In this document: positions 6,777 to 15,005 of the stretch, piece by piece | Position numbering within the stretch: position 1 is the first letter of the stretch | Layout of the letters: every line of letters starts with the position of its first letter | Origin: Aliishimia sp965656085 | GTDB taxonomy: Bacteria > Pseudomonadota > Alphaproteobacteria > Rhodobacterales > Rhodobacteraceae | DNA: 64,000 nucleotides | Direction of reading: 5' to 3' | Assembly (NCBI GenBank): GCA_965656085.1 | Contig: CBFHJA010000004.1 | Coordinates: 74,566 to 138,565, forward strand | Translations under genes and position numbers: made by a program | Notes under the pieces: model-generated | Told to the model about the DNA's origin: nothing | Database searches by the model: none | Seen by the model: only the letters and a program-made list of their open reading frames with translations

Positions 6777-8729
6777 CTATTCCGCAGCCATCTGTTGTTG
6801 AGCCGCATGCACTTGCACCGATTGGATCTGCAACGTGGCTTTGATCGAGCCCTTGCGCCCGTCCTCGTAGGTGACTTCCGTCACCGTCGAAACCTCGCTT
6901 GAGCCGTCATAGAGCGCGGCAATGATGTCGTGGTATTTCTCTTCAATGATCCGCCGCCGGACCTTCTGCGTCCGGGTCAACTCGCCATCATCGGCGTCCA
7001 GTTGCTTGTGCAGCACCACGAAACGGTGGACCTGACAGCTCGACAGCATCTCGTCCTGCGCCACAGAGGCGTTGACCTCTTCCACATGGCTCTTGATGGT
7101 CGCGAGCACTTGCGGGTGCTGGGCCAACTCTTGGTAAGACCCGTAGCCGATATTGTTCCGCTCGGCCCAGTTGCCCACAGAGTTGAGGTCAATGTTGATG
7201 AACGCCGTACACTCGTCCCGCTCATTCCCGAAAACCACCGCTTCGAGTATGTTCGGGAAGAACTTGAGCTTGTTTTCAACGTATTTGGGAGCAAAGAGCG
7301 CGCCATTGGCCATCTTGCCCACATCCTTGGCGCGGTCGATAATGCGCAGATGCCCGGTGTCGGGCTCGATGAAGCCCGCATCCCCGGTCGCGACCCAGCC
7401 CTCTGCGTCCTTCGTGCCCGCGGTGCTCTCAGGGTTCTTGTAATACTCCACGAAAACACCCGGCGAGCGGTAGTAAACCTCGCCATTGTCGGCAATCTTG
7501 AGCTCCACGCCCGGGGACGCGACGCCCACGGTGTCGGAGCGCACTTCGCCGTCTGGCTGAGCGGTGATAAACACCGTCGCTTCCGTCTGACCGTAGAGTT
7601 GCTTAAGATTGATCCCGAGCGAGCGATAGAAGTCGAAGATTTCCGGCCCGATCGCCTCGCCCGCCGTGTAGCCGACGCGGACACGGCTGAAGCCCAGCGT
7701 GTTTTTCAGCGGCCCATAGACCATCAACTCGCCGAGCCAGTATTTCAGCTTGTCGCCGAAGCCCACAGGCTTGCCGTCAAGCAGTGCAGGGCCGACCCTC
7801 TTGGCATGATCCATGAAGTAGTGGAACAGACGCTGCTTGAACTTGCCCGCGTCCTCCATCCGGATCATTACGTTGGTGAGCTGCGTTTCGAAAACGCGCG
7901 GCGGGGCGAAATAATAGGTCGGCCCGATCTCGCGCAGGTCGGTCTGCATCGTATCGGCGCTTTCCGGGCAGTTCGTGCAGAAACCGGCCCAGAGCGCCTG
8001 ACCCACGGAGAAAATGAAATCTCCGACCCATGCCATCGGCAAATAGGCCAGAATATCGTCAGTTTGCCGCAGCCCGTCGAACTCGCAGGACGACTTGGCC
8101 GTTTCGATCACGTTGCGATTGCTCAGCACAACGCCCTTTGGCTTGCCGGTCGTGCCGGAAGTGTAGAGCATCACGCAGGTGCTGTCATAGTCCAGCGTGG
8201 CGATCCGGCGGTCAAGTTCCGGGCCGAGTTCGTCCCGCATCCCATGGCCCTGCTCCTGCACATGGGTGAACTGGTGCAGGCGGGAATGGTCGTATTTCCG
8301 CAGGCCGCGCGGATCGAGATAAATCATGTGTTCGAACTGGTGCAGTTGATCCTGTACCTCGATCACCTTGTCGACCTGCTCCTGATCCCCGGCGATCACG
8401 AAGCGCGCCCCGCAATGGTCCAGAACATAGGCCATCTCCTCGGCCACCGCGTCCTGATAGAGCGGCACCGGCACGGCGCCGACCATTTGGGCGGCGATCA
8501 TCGACCAGTAGAGATAGGGCCGGTTGCGTCCGATGATGGCAATGAAGTCGCCTTCGGCCACGCCCATGTTGAGGAGCCCCAGCGCAAGATTGCGGATTTC
8601 CTCCTCGGCCTCTGCCCATGTCCAGCTTTGCCAGATGCCGAACTCTTTCTCGCGATAGGCGGGTTTGTCGCCGAACTGTGTCGCATTGCGGTGCAGCAGC
8701 TTTGGTACGGATACAAGACCAGTGTCCAT
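6777..8729 (-). CDS. Long-chain acyl-CoA synthetase-type AMP-dependent ligase
   Basis: A 650-residue adenylate-forming enzyme that activates a carboxylate with ATP and CoA. The P-loop YTSGTTGKPKG is at residues 189-199, YGQTEA is the A5-type motif and ATGDAGF the adenylate-binding motif. It resembles the FadD15/long-chain synthetase group with the LOLDYDSTCV-like preceding strand (LDYDSTCVMLYT). The start at 8729 is preceded by GGGAGGA; the frame is open to 9023 but that extension has no family similarity. It is the first gene of the minus-strand transporter operon, so transported acid may be trapped as its CoA ester. The substrate chain type is not known. Confidence 0.85.
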   Translation of the reverse strand: MDTGLVSVPKLLHRNATQFGDKPAYREKEFGIWQSWTWAEAEEEIRNLALGLLNMGVAEGDFIAIIGRNRPYLYWSMIAAQMVGAVPVPLYQDAVAEEMAYVLDHCGARFVIAGDQEQVDKVIEVQDQLHQFEHMIYLDPRGLRKYDHSRLHQFTHVQEQGHGMRDELGPELDRRIATLDYDSTCVMLYTSGTTGKPKGVVLSNRNVIETAKSSCEFDGLRQTDDILAYLPMAWVGDFIFSVGQALWAGFCTNCPESADTMQTDLREIGPTYYFAPPRVFETQLTNVMIRMEDAGKFKQRLFHYFMDHAKRVGPALLDGKPVGFGDKLKYWLGELMVYGPLKNTLGFSRVRVGYTAGEAIGPEIFDFYRSLGINLKQLYGQTEATVFITAQPDGEVRSDTVGVASPGVELKIADNGEVYYRSPGVFVEYYKNPESTAGTKDAEGWVATGDAGFIEPDTGHLRIIDRAKDVGKMANGALFAPKYVENKLKFFPNILEAVVFGNERDECTAFINIDLNSVGNWAERNNIGYGSYQELAQHPQVLATIKSHVEEVNASVAQDEMLSSCQVHRFVVLHKQLDADDGELTRTQKVRRRIIEEKYHDIIAALYDGSSEVSTVTEVTYEDGRKGSIKATLQIQSVQVHAAQQQMAAE

Positions 8730-8928
8730 TGACGTCCTCCCTCGCGCGCCGCTCTTGAGGCGGTCGTCGCGTTGACGCTTGGTCAGCCGTGTTCCAGCTG
8801 CGCGCGCCGTTCTCCCTTTGGAGTTTGATCTTGGCGCGGAACGGGCAACATGTCCAGTAACACGGATAAATTTATTTAACTCTTGTTCAATTAATTTCTG
8901 AAGCTGACAACCCGTTGATTTTCTTTGC

Positions 8929-10119
8929 TCAAACCGCTGCAGCGGCTGTCGCCAGCACCTGAACCCCGGCCACGAGGTCCGCTTCATCCGTGTTTTCGGC
9001 GAAATCATGGCTGATTCCATCAATCGACGGGACGAACAACATGGCCACCGGCATCAGCCGCGCGCAGTTGGTCGCGTCATGCAACGCCCCCGACGGCATA
9101 TCGCGCCAATTGCCCGGCGCCACCGCTTCGGCGCCCTTGGCCAACGCAGCCCGCAACGCAGGGTCCATCGCGACGGGATCGAGCCCCAGCATCGGGCCGA
9201 AACCAACCTCCATCTGACGCGCACGCGCAATCTCGTGCGCGGTCTCGTCGATGATCTCCTCCACGCGCGCCAATCGCTGCACGTCGCCATCCCGCCACTG
9301 CATCGAAAAGCGCACGCGCCCCGGCACGATCGAGGAGGCATTGGGATGCAGGCTCACATGACCGATGGTCCAGACCGTCTGCGGAGTGACGACATTGCGC
9401 AACCGCTCCGCCAGAGCCGTGTTGAATGCCGACAGGGCCTGAAACGCATCGCGGCGCAGATGCATCGGGGTCGTGCCCGCGTGGTTCTGCTGCCCGTCAA
9501 AGTTGATGACCCGATCACGGATGCCAACGATATCGCTCACCACGCCGATCTGCTCGCCGCTTTGAAAGAGCACCGGGCCCTGTTCGATATGCAACTCAAT
9601 GAACCCGGTGAACTGGCCCGGATCGACCGGCCCTGTGACCATATCCGACATGCGCGCACGTGCCTCGGCAAAGGTGACGCCGCTGTGATCGGTCAGCGTA
9701 TCCGCCTTGACGGGATCGAGCCCGCCGGACCAGATCGCACTGCCCGTTGTCACGCCGAAGCGCCCCTCTTCGTCCTGAAAACTCACCACGGACACCGCCG
9801 GGCCACCCTGTTCGCGGGCCGTGCGCGCCACTTCCAGCGCCGCGATGACCCCAAGCGCGCCATCGAGCCATCCACCCTCGGGTTGGCTGTCACTGTGCGA
9901 GCCAACCAGAAGCGACGGGCCGTCCGCCAGTCCAAAGAGGTTGCCAACCGGATCGCAGGCCGGAGTCAGCCCCGCCTCTTCGAACCGTTCGAGCAGCCAG
10001 CGCCGCGCCGCGATGTCGGGCTCCGAGAAGGCCGGACGCACCACGCCGGTGCCATGGGTCCCAAAACTCCGCAGCCTGTGCAGGTCTTCCAGAAATCGTT
10101 CCGCGTTAATTTGCATCAT
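8929..10119 (-). CDS. M20-family amidohydrolase (N-carbamoyl-L-amino acid hydrolase / allantoate amidohydrolase type)
   Basis: A 396-residue cytoplasmic metallohydrolase. The metal-binding set is visible: GSHSDSQPEGGWLDG (His75, Asp86), QDEEGRF (Glu117/118), and a later HIEQGP with a conserved His, followed near the C-terminus by GISHDFAEN. These are typical of the HyuC/AllC/Amab subgroup that cleaves N-carbamoyl amino acids, allantoate or ureidoglycolate-like substrates. The start at 10119 follows GGGAGGA; an upstream in-frame start at 10131 would contain this ribosome site. It is divergent from the formylglycine-generating enzyme gene. The exact substrate is undetermined. Confidence 0.85.
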   Translation of the reverse strand: MMQINAERFLEDLHRLRSFGTHGTGVVRPAFSEPDIAARRWLLERFEEAGLTPACDPVGNLFGLADGPSLLVGSHSDSQPEGGWLDGALGVIAALEVARTAREQGGPAVSVVSFQDEEGRFGVTTGSAIWSGGLDPVKADTLTDHSGVTFAEARARMSDMVTGPVDPGQFTGFIELHIEQGPVLFQSGEQIGVVSDIVGIRDRVINFDGQQNHAGTTPMHLRRDAFQALSAFNTALAERLRNVVTPQTVWTIGHVSLHPNASSIVPGRVRFSMQWRDGDVQRLARVEEIIDETAHEIARARQMEVGFGPMLGLDPVAMDPALRAALAKGAEAVAPGNWRDMPSGALHDATNCARLMPVAMLFVPSIDGISHDFAENTDEADLVAGVQVLATAAAAV

Positions 10120-10169
10120 GCGTCCTCCCACTTGCTGTTCATCGCGCGGTTTCGTGGTAATGCCAAGTC

Positions 10170-11102
10170 ATGACCGTCACCGCACCGAGTTGTTGCGCCC
10201 CGGCGCGCGGAGGACCGCCGCAATCGGCGGCAGAGATCGTGCCTGCGGCGACACCCCCGGAGATTGACAGCGTGCGCATCGAGGGCGGCAACGCACTTGT
10301 CGGCACCAAGGTCCCGGCCATCCGCGACGACGGGGAAGACCCGCTCAGGCAGGTCAAGGTCAAACCCTTCCGGATTGGCGTCACCACAGTGACCACCGCC
10401 CAGTTCGCCGCCTTCGTGGAGGCCACCGGCTATGTCACCGAGGCCGAGCGTTTTGGCTGGTCCTTCGTTTTTCACAGCGACGTGCCAGAGGCGGTCGGCC
10501 ACACGCTGGGGATACAAGGGCTGGAATGGTGGCGACGGGTCGAGGGCGCCACATGGCGCACGCCCAACGGCCCCGGCACCGAGGCAGCCGCGCCCGGCGA
10601 TCACCCGGTCACGCAGGTCAGTTGGAACGACGCGACCGCTTTCGCAAAATGGGTCGGCGGGCGGCTACCGACCGAGGCCGAATGGGAATATGCCGCGCGG
10701 GGCGGTCTTGGCGATGTGGCCTATCCGTGGGGCGCGCTCGCACCGACCGACACCGAAAACCTGCTCTGCAACATCTGGCAGGGCCAGTTCCCGCATGTGG
10801 ACACCGCCGCCGACGGCTATCACGGCACCGCACCCGCCCGCTCTTTCGAACCGAACGGCTATGGGCTCTACAACGTGGTCGGCAATGTCTGGGAATGGAC
10901 CAGCGAGCCGTTCCGCATCCGCTCCCTGAAAAGCCGCGTCAAACAGCGGCTCGCGGGAATGAAGGGCTACAAGCTCTCCAAGGGTGGCTCGTTCCTGTGC
11001 CACCGCTCCTATTGCTTCCGCTATCGCATCGCCGCGCGCTCGGGCAACTCGCCCGACAGCGCCGCGCCGCATCACGGCTTCCGGATGGTCTGGAACGCAT
11101 GA
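10170..11102 (+). CDS. Formylglycine-generating enzyme (sulfatase activator)
   Basis: A 310-residue enzyme of the FGE-sulfatase (SUMF1) family, which oxidises the active-site cysteine of type I sulfatases to formylglycine using oxygen and copper. The C-terminal GGSFLCHRSYCFRYR holds the two catalytic cysteines (277 and 282), and GRLPTEAEWEYAARGG and GNVWEW are family motifs. The N-terminus carries a Cys pair (PSCCAP) often seen in bacterial members. No signal peptide is present, so it acts in the cytoplasm. The matching sulfatase with a CGPSR motif is at 12003-13613, converging from the other strand. Confidence 0.93.
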   Translation: MTVTAPSCCAPARGGPPQSAAEIVPAATPPEIDSVRIEGGNALVGTKVPAIRDDGEDPLRQVKVKPFRIGVTTVTTAQFAAFVEATGYVTEAERFGWSFVFHSDVPEAVGHTLGIQGLEWWRRVEGATWRTPNGPGTEAAAPGDHPVTQVSWNDATAFAKWVGGRLPTEAEWEYAARGGLGDVAYPWGALAPTDTENLLCNIWQGQFPHVDTAADGYHGTAPARSFEPNGYGLYNVVGNVWEWTSEPFRIRSLKSRVKQRLAGMKGYKLSKGGSFLCHRSYCFRYRIAARSGNSPDSAAPHHGFRMVWNA

Positions 11103-11237
11103 CGCGTCCCGCCGGACCAGTCACACGCAAAGACGCATGGCGGCACTCGGCTTTCTGAACGCGAGCTTGCAATAGCACTGGCAGAGCTTATCATGATTCT
11201 GTCACTTTATTGGTGATTCTTTCCTATGGAGGAACAT

Positions 11238-11843
11238 ATGCTAAAGAAACTTTTTTCTGCTGCTGCACTAGCTCTGGCGGCTACGAATGCATCGGCGGCG
11301 ACTTTCTACACTGATCAAACCGCCTTTTCGAATGCCACTGGCCCGCTCTCCGGTTTCGAGGATTTCGAAGTCGCTCAAAGCGGTGCAACGCACACATACT
11401 CCGGGTTCACCCTGAGCGAAATCGGCGGATCCAACTTCGTTGTGAACCATGCCACAAACTCTTTATCTGGTTGGAACCCGGTCCAAGCCGGCTCTGGAGC
11501 TGCATGGTTCGATGATAATGGCGACTCGATCGGTCGCTTTGTTTTCTCATCAGCGATCAATGCTCTCGGCGTCTACGTTTCGACACGTCCCGGCGGCAGC
11601 GTGACTATTTCAGGAGGCGGCTTTTCCACCTCGATCTCGACATCTACGACACCCACCTTTTTCGGGGTCATAGGCACGTCGACCTTCACCACTCTTGATT
11701 TCGCTGCTGATTCCGGACCCGAAATCGGCTGGGACTCTCTAAGTTTTGGAACTGCCGCGGCGCCTGCGGTTCCTCTGCCTGCGAGTGGTTTGCTGCTACT
11801 GGGCGCAGTTGCTGGTTTGGCTCGACGTCGCAAACAAACCTGA
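11238..11843 (+). CDS. VPLPA-CTERM sorting domain protein (exported)
   Basis: A 201-residue exported protein. It has a signal peptide ending near NASA-ATF (residue 20), a Ser/Thr/Gly-rich beta-type body, and a C-terminal tripartite sorting signal: VPLPASG, a hydrophobic stretch and the basic tail RRRKQT. VPLPA-CTERM signals are the rhodobacterial variant of PEP-CTERM and are thought to be processed by an exosortase of the XrtD type; no exosortase is in the window. The start at 11238 follows GGAGGAA. Its base composition (near 53% GC in sampled stretches) is lower than its neighbours. The function of the body is unknown. Confidence 0.85.
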   Translation: MLKKLFSAAALALAATNASAATFYTDQTAFSNATGPLSGFEDFEVAQSGATHTYSGFTLSEIGGSNFVVNHATNSLSGWNPVQAGSGAAWFDDNGDSIGRFVFSSAINALGVYVSTRPGGSVTISGGGFSTSISTSTTPTFFGVIGTSTFTTLDFAADSGPEIGWDSLSFGTAAAPAVPLPASGLLLLGAVAGLARRRKQT

Positions 11844-11980
11844 GCATTTGGTTAGTCTGGATCAAAAAAGACGTGCTAGCAGAGCGCGCCGCTCTATTGT
11901 AAATTGCCCGCAAAGAGTACCTTTGCGCCTTTGATGGTTCGTCTCCAAGTGCGCTTTGCATGAAGGCACCTTCAACAGCC

Positions 11981-12008
11981 AACTGAGGTCACAACTGTGA
12001 TCTCAGTT
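11981..12008 (+). terminator. Inverted repeat at convergent gene ends
   Basis: AACTGAGGTCACA and TGTGATCTCAGTT form 13-bp arms around a 2-base centre; the single irregular pair is G-U in the plus-strand RNA. It lies after the VPLPA-CTERM gene and overlaps the stop codon of the convergent sulfatase gene. It lacks a T-run, so terminator function is only likely, not certain. Confidence 0.45.
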
Positions 12009-13613
12009 CCCCGACGTGCCCTCGGCGAGCGCCTCCGCCTGCTCGTCCGCATCCCAGAACCCGATCCAGATGCCCCGCTTATGCTCGTTTCCAGCCCGCC
12101 GGGCGATCTCTGCATCAGAGATCGTGGTGCGGCTATGGTGCCGGAGCGCCCAGTCGAGAATCGCTGTCCGAAGCCGCTCCCGCTCCGCCGCACACTCGGG
12201 GTCCGTACCCCGGTCGTCCAATTCCTGCCGGTCAGTCTCCAGATCGTAAAGCATCGGGTCCATGCCCTCGCAATGGATGTATTTCCAGCGCCCGTCGAAG
12301 GCCATCACCAGCCGCGCATCGGAGATCGGGATGCCAAGCGCCCGCCGTGCTTTGCGCCATGAAAAATCGTACTCACTGAAGCAAACCTCGCGCCACGGCA
12401 CATCCTGCCCATGCAAGAGCGGTACCAACGAACGGCCCTCCAGCACCTCGGCGCGTGGCGTGCCGCCCATCCACTCTACGAAGGTCGGCACCAAGTCGAT
12501 GGCCTCGACCAGCCGCGTGTCGACCGTGCCGCGCGTTGCATCCGCCGCGGGGTCGGGATCAACGATGATCAGCGGCACCCGGGCGGACACATCGTGGAAG
12601 AGTTCCTTTTCGCCCAAGCCATGATCGCCAAGATAGTCACCATGATCGGAGGTAAAGACGATCAGCGTATCCTTGTCGCGCCCGGTCTCCTCGAGCCATG
12701 CCATCAGCCGCCCGATCTGATCGTCGATCTGGCTGATGAGCCCCATATAGGCCGGGATCACCCGGTCGCGCACCTCGGGCCGGGACATTGACCGGCTGTA
12801 ACGCTTGTCGCGATAGGCGCGCAGGATCGGGTGGCTGTCGTTCTGCCCGGGATCGGGGGCGATCTGCGGGATCACGTCTTCGGGCCCATACATATCGTGG
12901 TAGGGCGCAGGGACGATGTAGGGCCAATGCGGCTTGATGTAACTCAGATGCAGGCACCATGGCTGTTCCCCGGCCTGTTCGATGAACTCCATCGCGCGGG
13001 TCGTGCTGTAGGGCGTCTCGCTGTCGGGCTCTTCGATCCGCGCGGGCTTGTCGGCATTCTCCATCAGCCAGCCCGAAAGCACCTCACCATCTGGCCCCTC
13101 GGCAGAATTGGCCCAATCGTGCCACGGATTGTCGCCCGGATAACCTTTGGATTTGAGGTAGTCCTGATAGTGCGAAGGCTGTTTGCCGCCCGTCGGGTGC
13201 AGCCCGTCGAGCCGGTCCCAGACCTCGAAACCGCCCTCTGCGATGGTCTTGCCGATCTGGCTGCCCGGGTCGAGTCCCAGCCTCTGCAGCCCCTCGATAT
13301 CTGCTGTCATATGCGTCTTGCCGCAGAGCACCGCCCGCGCCCCGATCTCCGAAAGATGATCGCCGAGCGTCCATTCCCCGACGCGCAACGGCGTATTGTT
13401 CCACGTCGCGCCGTGCGAGCGCACATAGCGCCCGGTATAGGTGCTCATCCGGGACGGGCCGCAGATCGGCGATTGCACATAGGCCCGGTCGAAGCGCACA
13501 CCGCGCGCCGCAAGACGGTCGATATGGGGTGTGCGGAGTGTCGGATGCCCGGTGCAGCCGAGATAATCGTATCGGAGCTGATCGCACATGATGAACAGCA
13601 CGTTGCGCGGCAT
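12003..13613 (-). CDS. Type I sulfatase (formylglycine-dependent)
   Basis: A 536-residue alkaline-phosphatase-superfamily hydrolase. CGPSR at residues 51-55 fits the C-x-P-S-R sulfatase signature, so Cys51 would be converted to formylglycine by the nearby activating enzyme. Metal-binding positions are visible in the N-terminal MCDQLR and in FTSDHGDYLGDHG. The overall form resembles the arylsulfatase/phosphonate monoesterase group rather than choline sulfatase. No signal peptide is present, so it acts on a cytoplasmic small molecule. The start at 13613 follows GGGAGGA; an in-frame start at 13628 precedes that ribosome site. The substrate could be a sulfate ester or a phosphonate monoester. Confidence 0.88.
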   Translation of the reverse strand: MPRNVLFIMCDQLRYDYLGCTGHPTLRTPHIDRLAARGVRFDRAYVQSPICGPSRMSTYTGRYVRSHGATWNNTPLRVGEWTLGDHLSEIGARAVLCGKTHMTADIEGLQRLGLDPGSQIGKTIAEGGFEVWDRLDGLHPTGGKQPSHYQDYLKSKGYPGDNPWHDWANSAEGPDGEVLSGWLMENADKPARIEEPDSETPYSTTRAMEFIEQAGEQPWCLHLSYIKPHWPYIVPAPYHDMYGPEDVIPQIAPDPGQNDSHPILRAYRDKRYSRSMSRPEVRDRVIPAYMGLISQIDDQIGRLMAWLEETGRDKDTLIVFTSDHGDYLGDHGLGEKELFHDVSARVPLIIVDPDPAADATRGTVDTRLVEAIDLVPTFVEWMGGTPRAEVLEGRSLVPLLHGQDVPWREVCFSEYDFSWRKARRALGIPISDARLVMAFDGRWKYIHCEGMDPMLYDLETDRQELDDRGTDPECAAERERLRTAILDWALRHHSRTTISDAEIARRAGNEHKRGIWIGFWDADEQAEALAEGTSGN

Positions 13614-13751
13614 GACGCGTCCTCCCATGGTTTATCTGAAGATGTGCGCGAGCATTGCGACCGGCGCAAGCCCCATATGCTGTGGCCTGACTTGAAACCG
13701 TCCGGTCAAACCACCACATGTGGTAGCGAAAAGCGCCCGACATACTCTCCC

Positions 13752-13780
13752 TTGCAAATGTTCTATTTTTGTTCTAATCT
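13752..13780 (+). promoter_or_regulatory. Promoter with alphaproteobacterial LexA (SOS) box
   Basis: TTGCAA (13752-13757) and TAATCT (13775-13780) are 17 bases apart. The spacer contains GTTC-TATTTTT-GTTC (13760-13774), an exact match to the GTTC-N7-GTTC LexA box of alphaproteobacteria. LexA bound here would block the promoter of the gene at 13806, placing it in the SOS regulon. Confidence 0.7.
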
Positions 13781-13805
13781 GAGTGCTCAAAGCAGGAGGT
13801 CTGAC

Positions 13806-14150
13806 ATGCAACTCAGCTTCGACTTTTCGAGACCCGCGCCGACGGATCGCGCGGCTGCAGACAGCAACGACTATCACCGCATCCCGGCCAGCCCCAAGCA
13901 GGTACACTATGCCCGGCAGATTGCCGCGCGGGCGCGCACGCGCGTGCCGGAAACCGCCCTTGAGGATCGCCAGAAGATGTCAAACTGGATCGACGCCCAC
14001 CAACAGCGCGCGGGGCGGTTTTCCCATTATCCGTCCTCCAAGCAGGTCGCCTTTGCCGAACGGATCGCCCGCATGAAGCGCCGCGCCGTGCCGGACGAGT
14101 GTTTCCGCGACCGCACATTGATGAGCCGGTGGATAGACAGCAATTTGTGA
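13806..14150 (+). CDS. Small duplicated-domain protein, predicted SOS-regulated
   Basis: A 114-residue protein preceded by a strong AGGAGG ribosome site 6 bases upstream. It is made of two copies of a roughly 38-residue helical unit: residues 28-64 (ASPKQVHYARQIA ... WIDA) and 76-113 (PSSKQVAFAERIA ... WIDSN). Conserved positions are S-x/S-K-Q-V, A-x-x-I-A, V-P-x-x-x, D-R and M-S-x-W-I-D. Similar S-K-Q-x-x-(F/Y)-A motifs occur as accessory segments of some DNA-associated proteins such as topoisomerase variants (from memory, not searched). It lies alone between the sulfatase and yaaA with a LexA box in its promoter. A role in the DNA damage response is inferred from the promoter only. Confidence 0.8.
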   Translation: MQLSFDFSRPAPTDRAAADSNDYHRIPASPKQVHYARQIAARARTRVPETALEDRQKMSNWIDAHQQRAGRFSHYPSSKQVAFAERIARMKRRAVPDECFRDRTLMSRWIDSNL

Positions 14151-14202
14151 TCGCACAGGCGCGCGCCTGAGTCAGGTTCGGGGCGGCACCTAAGTCTTCG
14201 GG

Positions 14203-14973
14203 CTAGTCCCCATAGGGCCGGACGAACACAGGCTTTTGCTCGGACGAGCGCTCCGCGTCGTAGGCATAGCCGCCATAGTCAAAGTCCTTCAAACCCTCCG
14301 GGTCCGTCAGTCGGTGCTGGATGACATAGCGCGCCATGGAGCCTCGCGCCTTCTTGGCAAAGAAGCTGATCATCTTCGGTGTGCCGTCCTTGTCTTCCAG
14401 AAATTGCGGCGTGATGACCTTCAGCTTGAGTGCCTTGGGATCGACTGCGCCAAAATACTCCTGGCTGGCGCAATTCACCAGCACCTCGCTCCCAACGGCC
14501 TCAGCCTGCGCGTTGAGCGCCTTGGAGAGTTGATCGCGCCAATAGGCGTAAAGGTTCGCGCCCCGTCGGGTCTTGAGCTTGCTGCCCATTTCAAGGCGGT
14601 AGGGCTGTATGCCGTCGAGCGGGCGCAGCAGGCCATAAAGCCCAGACAGGATGCGCAAGTGCTCCTGCGCCCACGTCATTTCATCCGCGTCGAGGCTTTG
14701 AGCATCGAGACCTTGATAGGTGTCGCCCGCGAAGGCCAGAGCGGCGGGGCGCAGATCTTCCGTGGTGGGCTCCGGGTCATAGGACTTGAACCGGTCGCGA
14801 TTGAGGCGCGCGAGATCGTCACTGAGCCCCATAAGGGACTTCAAATCACCCAAGCTCAGGTTGCGGGCGGTCTTGACCAGTCGAAGGGCGTCCTCCGGGA
14901 AATCCGGTCTGGTCATATCGGTGGCGCGTTCGTCCCAATCCAGCCGCTTGGCCGGGGAGATGACAATCAGCAT
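14203..14973 (-). CDS. yaaA: YaaA family peroxide stress protein
   Basis: A 256-residue cytoplasmic protein of the YaaA/DUF328 family (MLIVISPAKRLDW start, GLYGLLRPLDGIQPYRLEMG motif at about 110-130, NCASQEYF later). In E. coli YaaA lowers free iron and limits DNA damage under peroxide stress and binds DNA. Length and order of motifs are normal for the family. It is followed downstream on the same strand by nothing in operon; recQ lies upstream in the same direction with a 32-base gap, so yaaA may be co-transcribed with recQ, linking two genome-protection functions. Confidence 0.93.
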   Translation of the reverse strand: MLIVISPAKRLDWDERATDMTRPDFPEDALRLVKTARNLSLGDLKSLMGLSDDLARLNRDRFKSYDPEPTTEDLRPAALAFAGDTYQGLDAQSLDADEMTWAQEHLRILSGLYGLLRPLDGIQPYRLEMGSKLKTRRGANLYAYWRDQLSKALNAQAEAVGSEVLVNCASQEYFGAVDPKALKLKVITPQFLEDKDGTPKMISFFAKKARGSMARYVIQHRLTDPEGLKDFDYGGYAYDAERSSEQKPVFVRPYGD

Positions 14974-15005
14974 GTTGACCCCTCATCATGATGGTGTGCA
15001 GGCAT

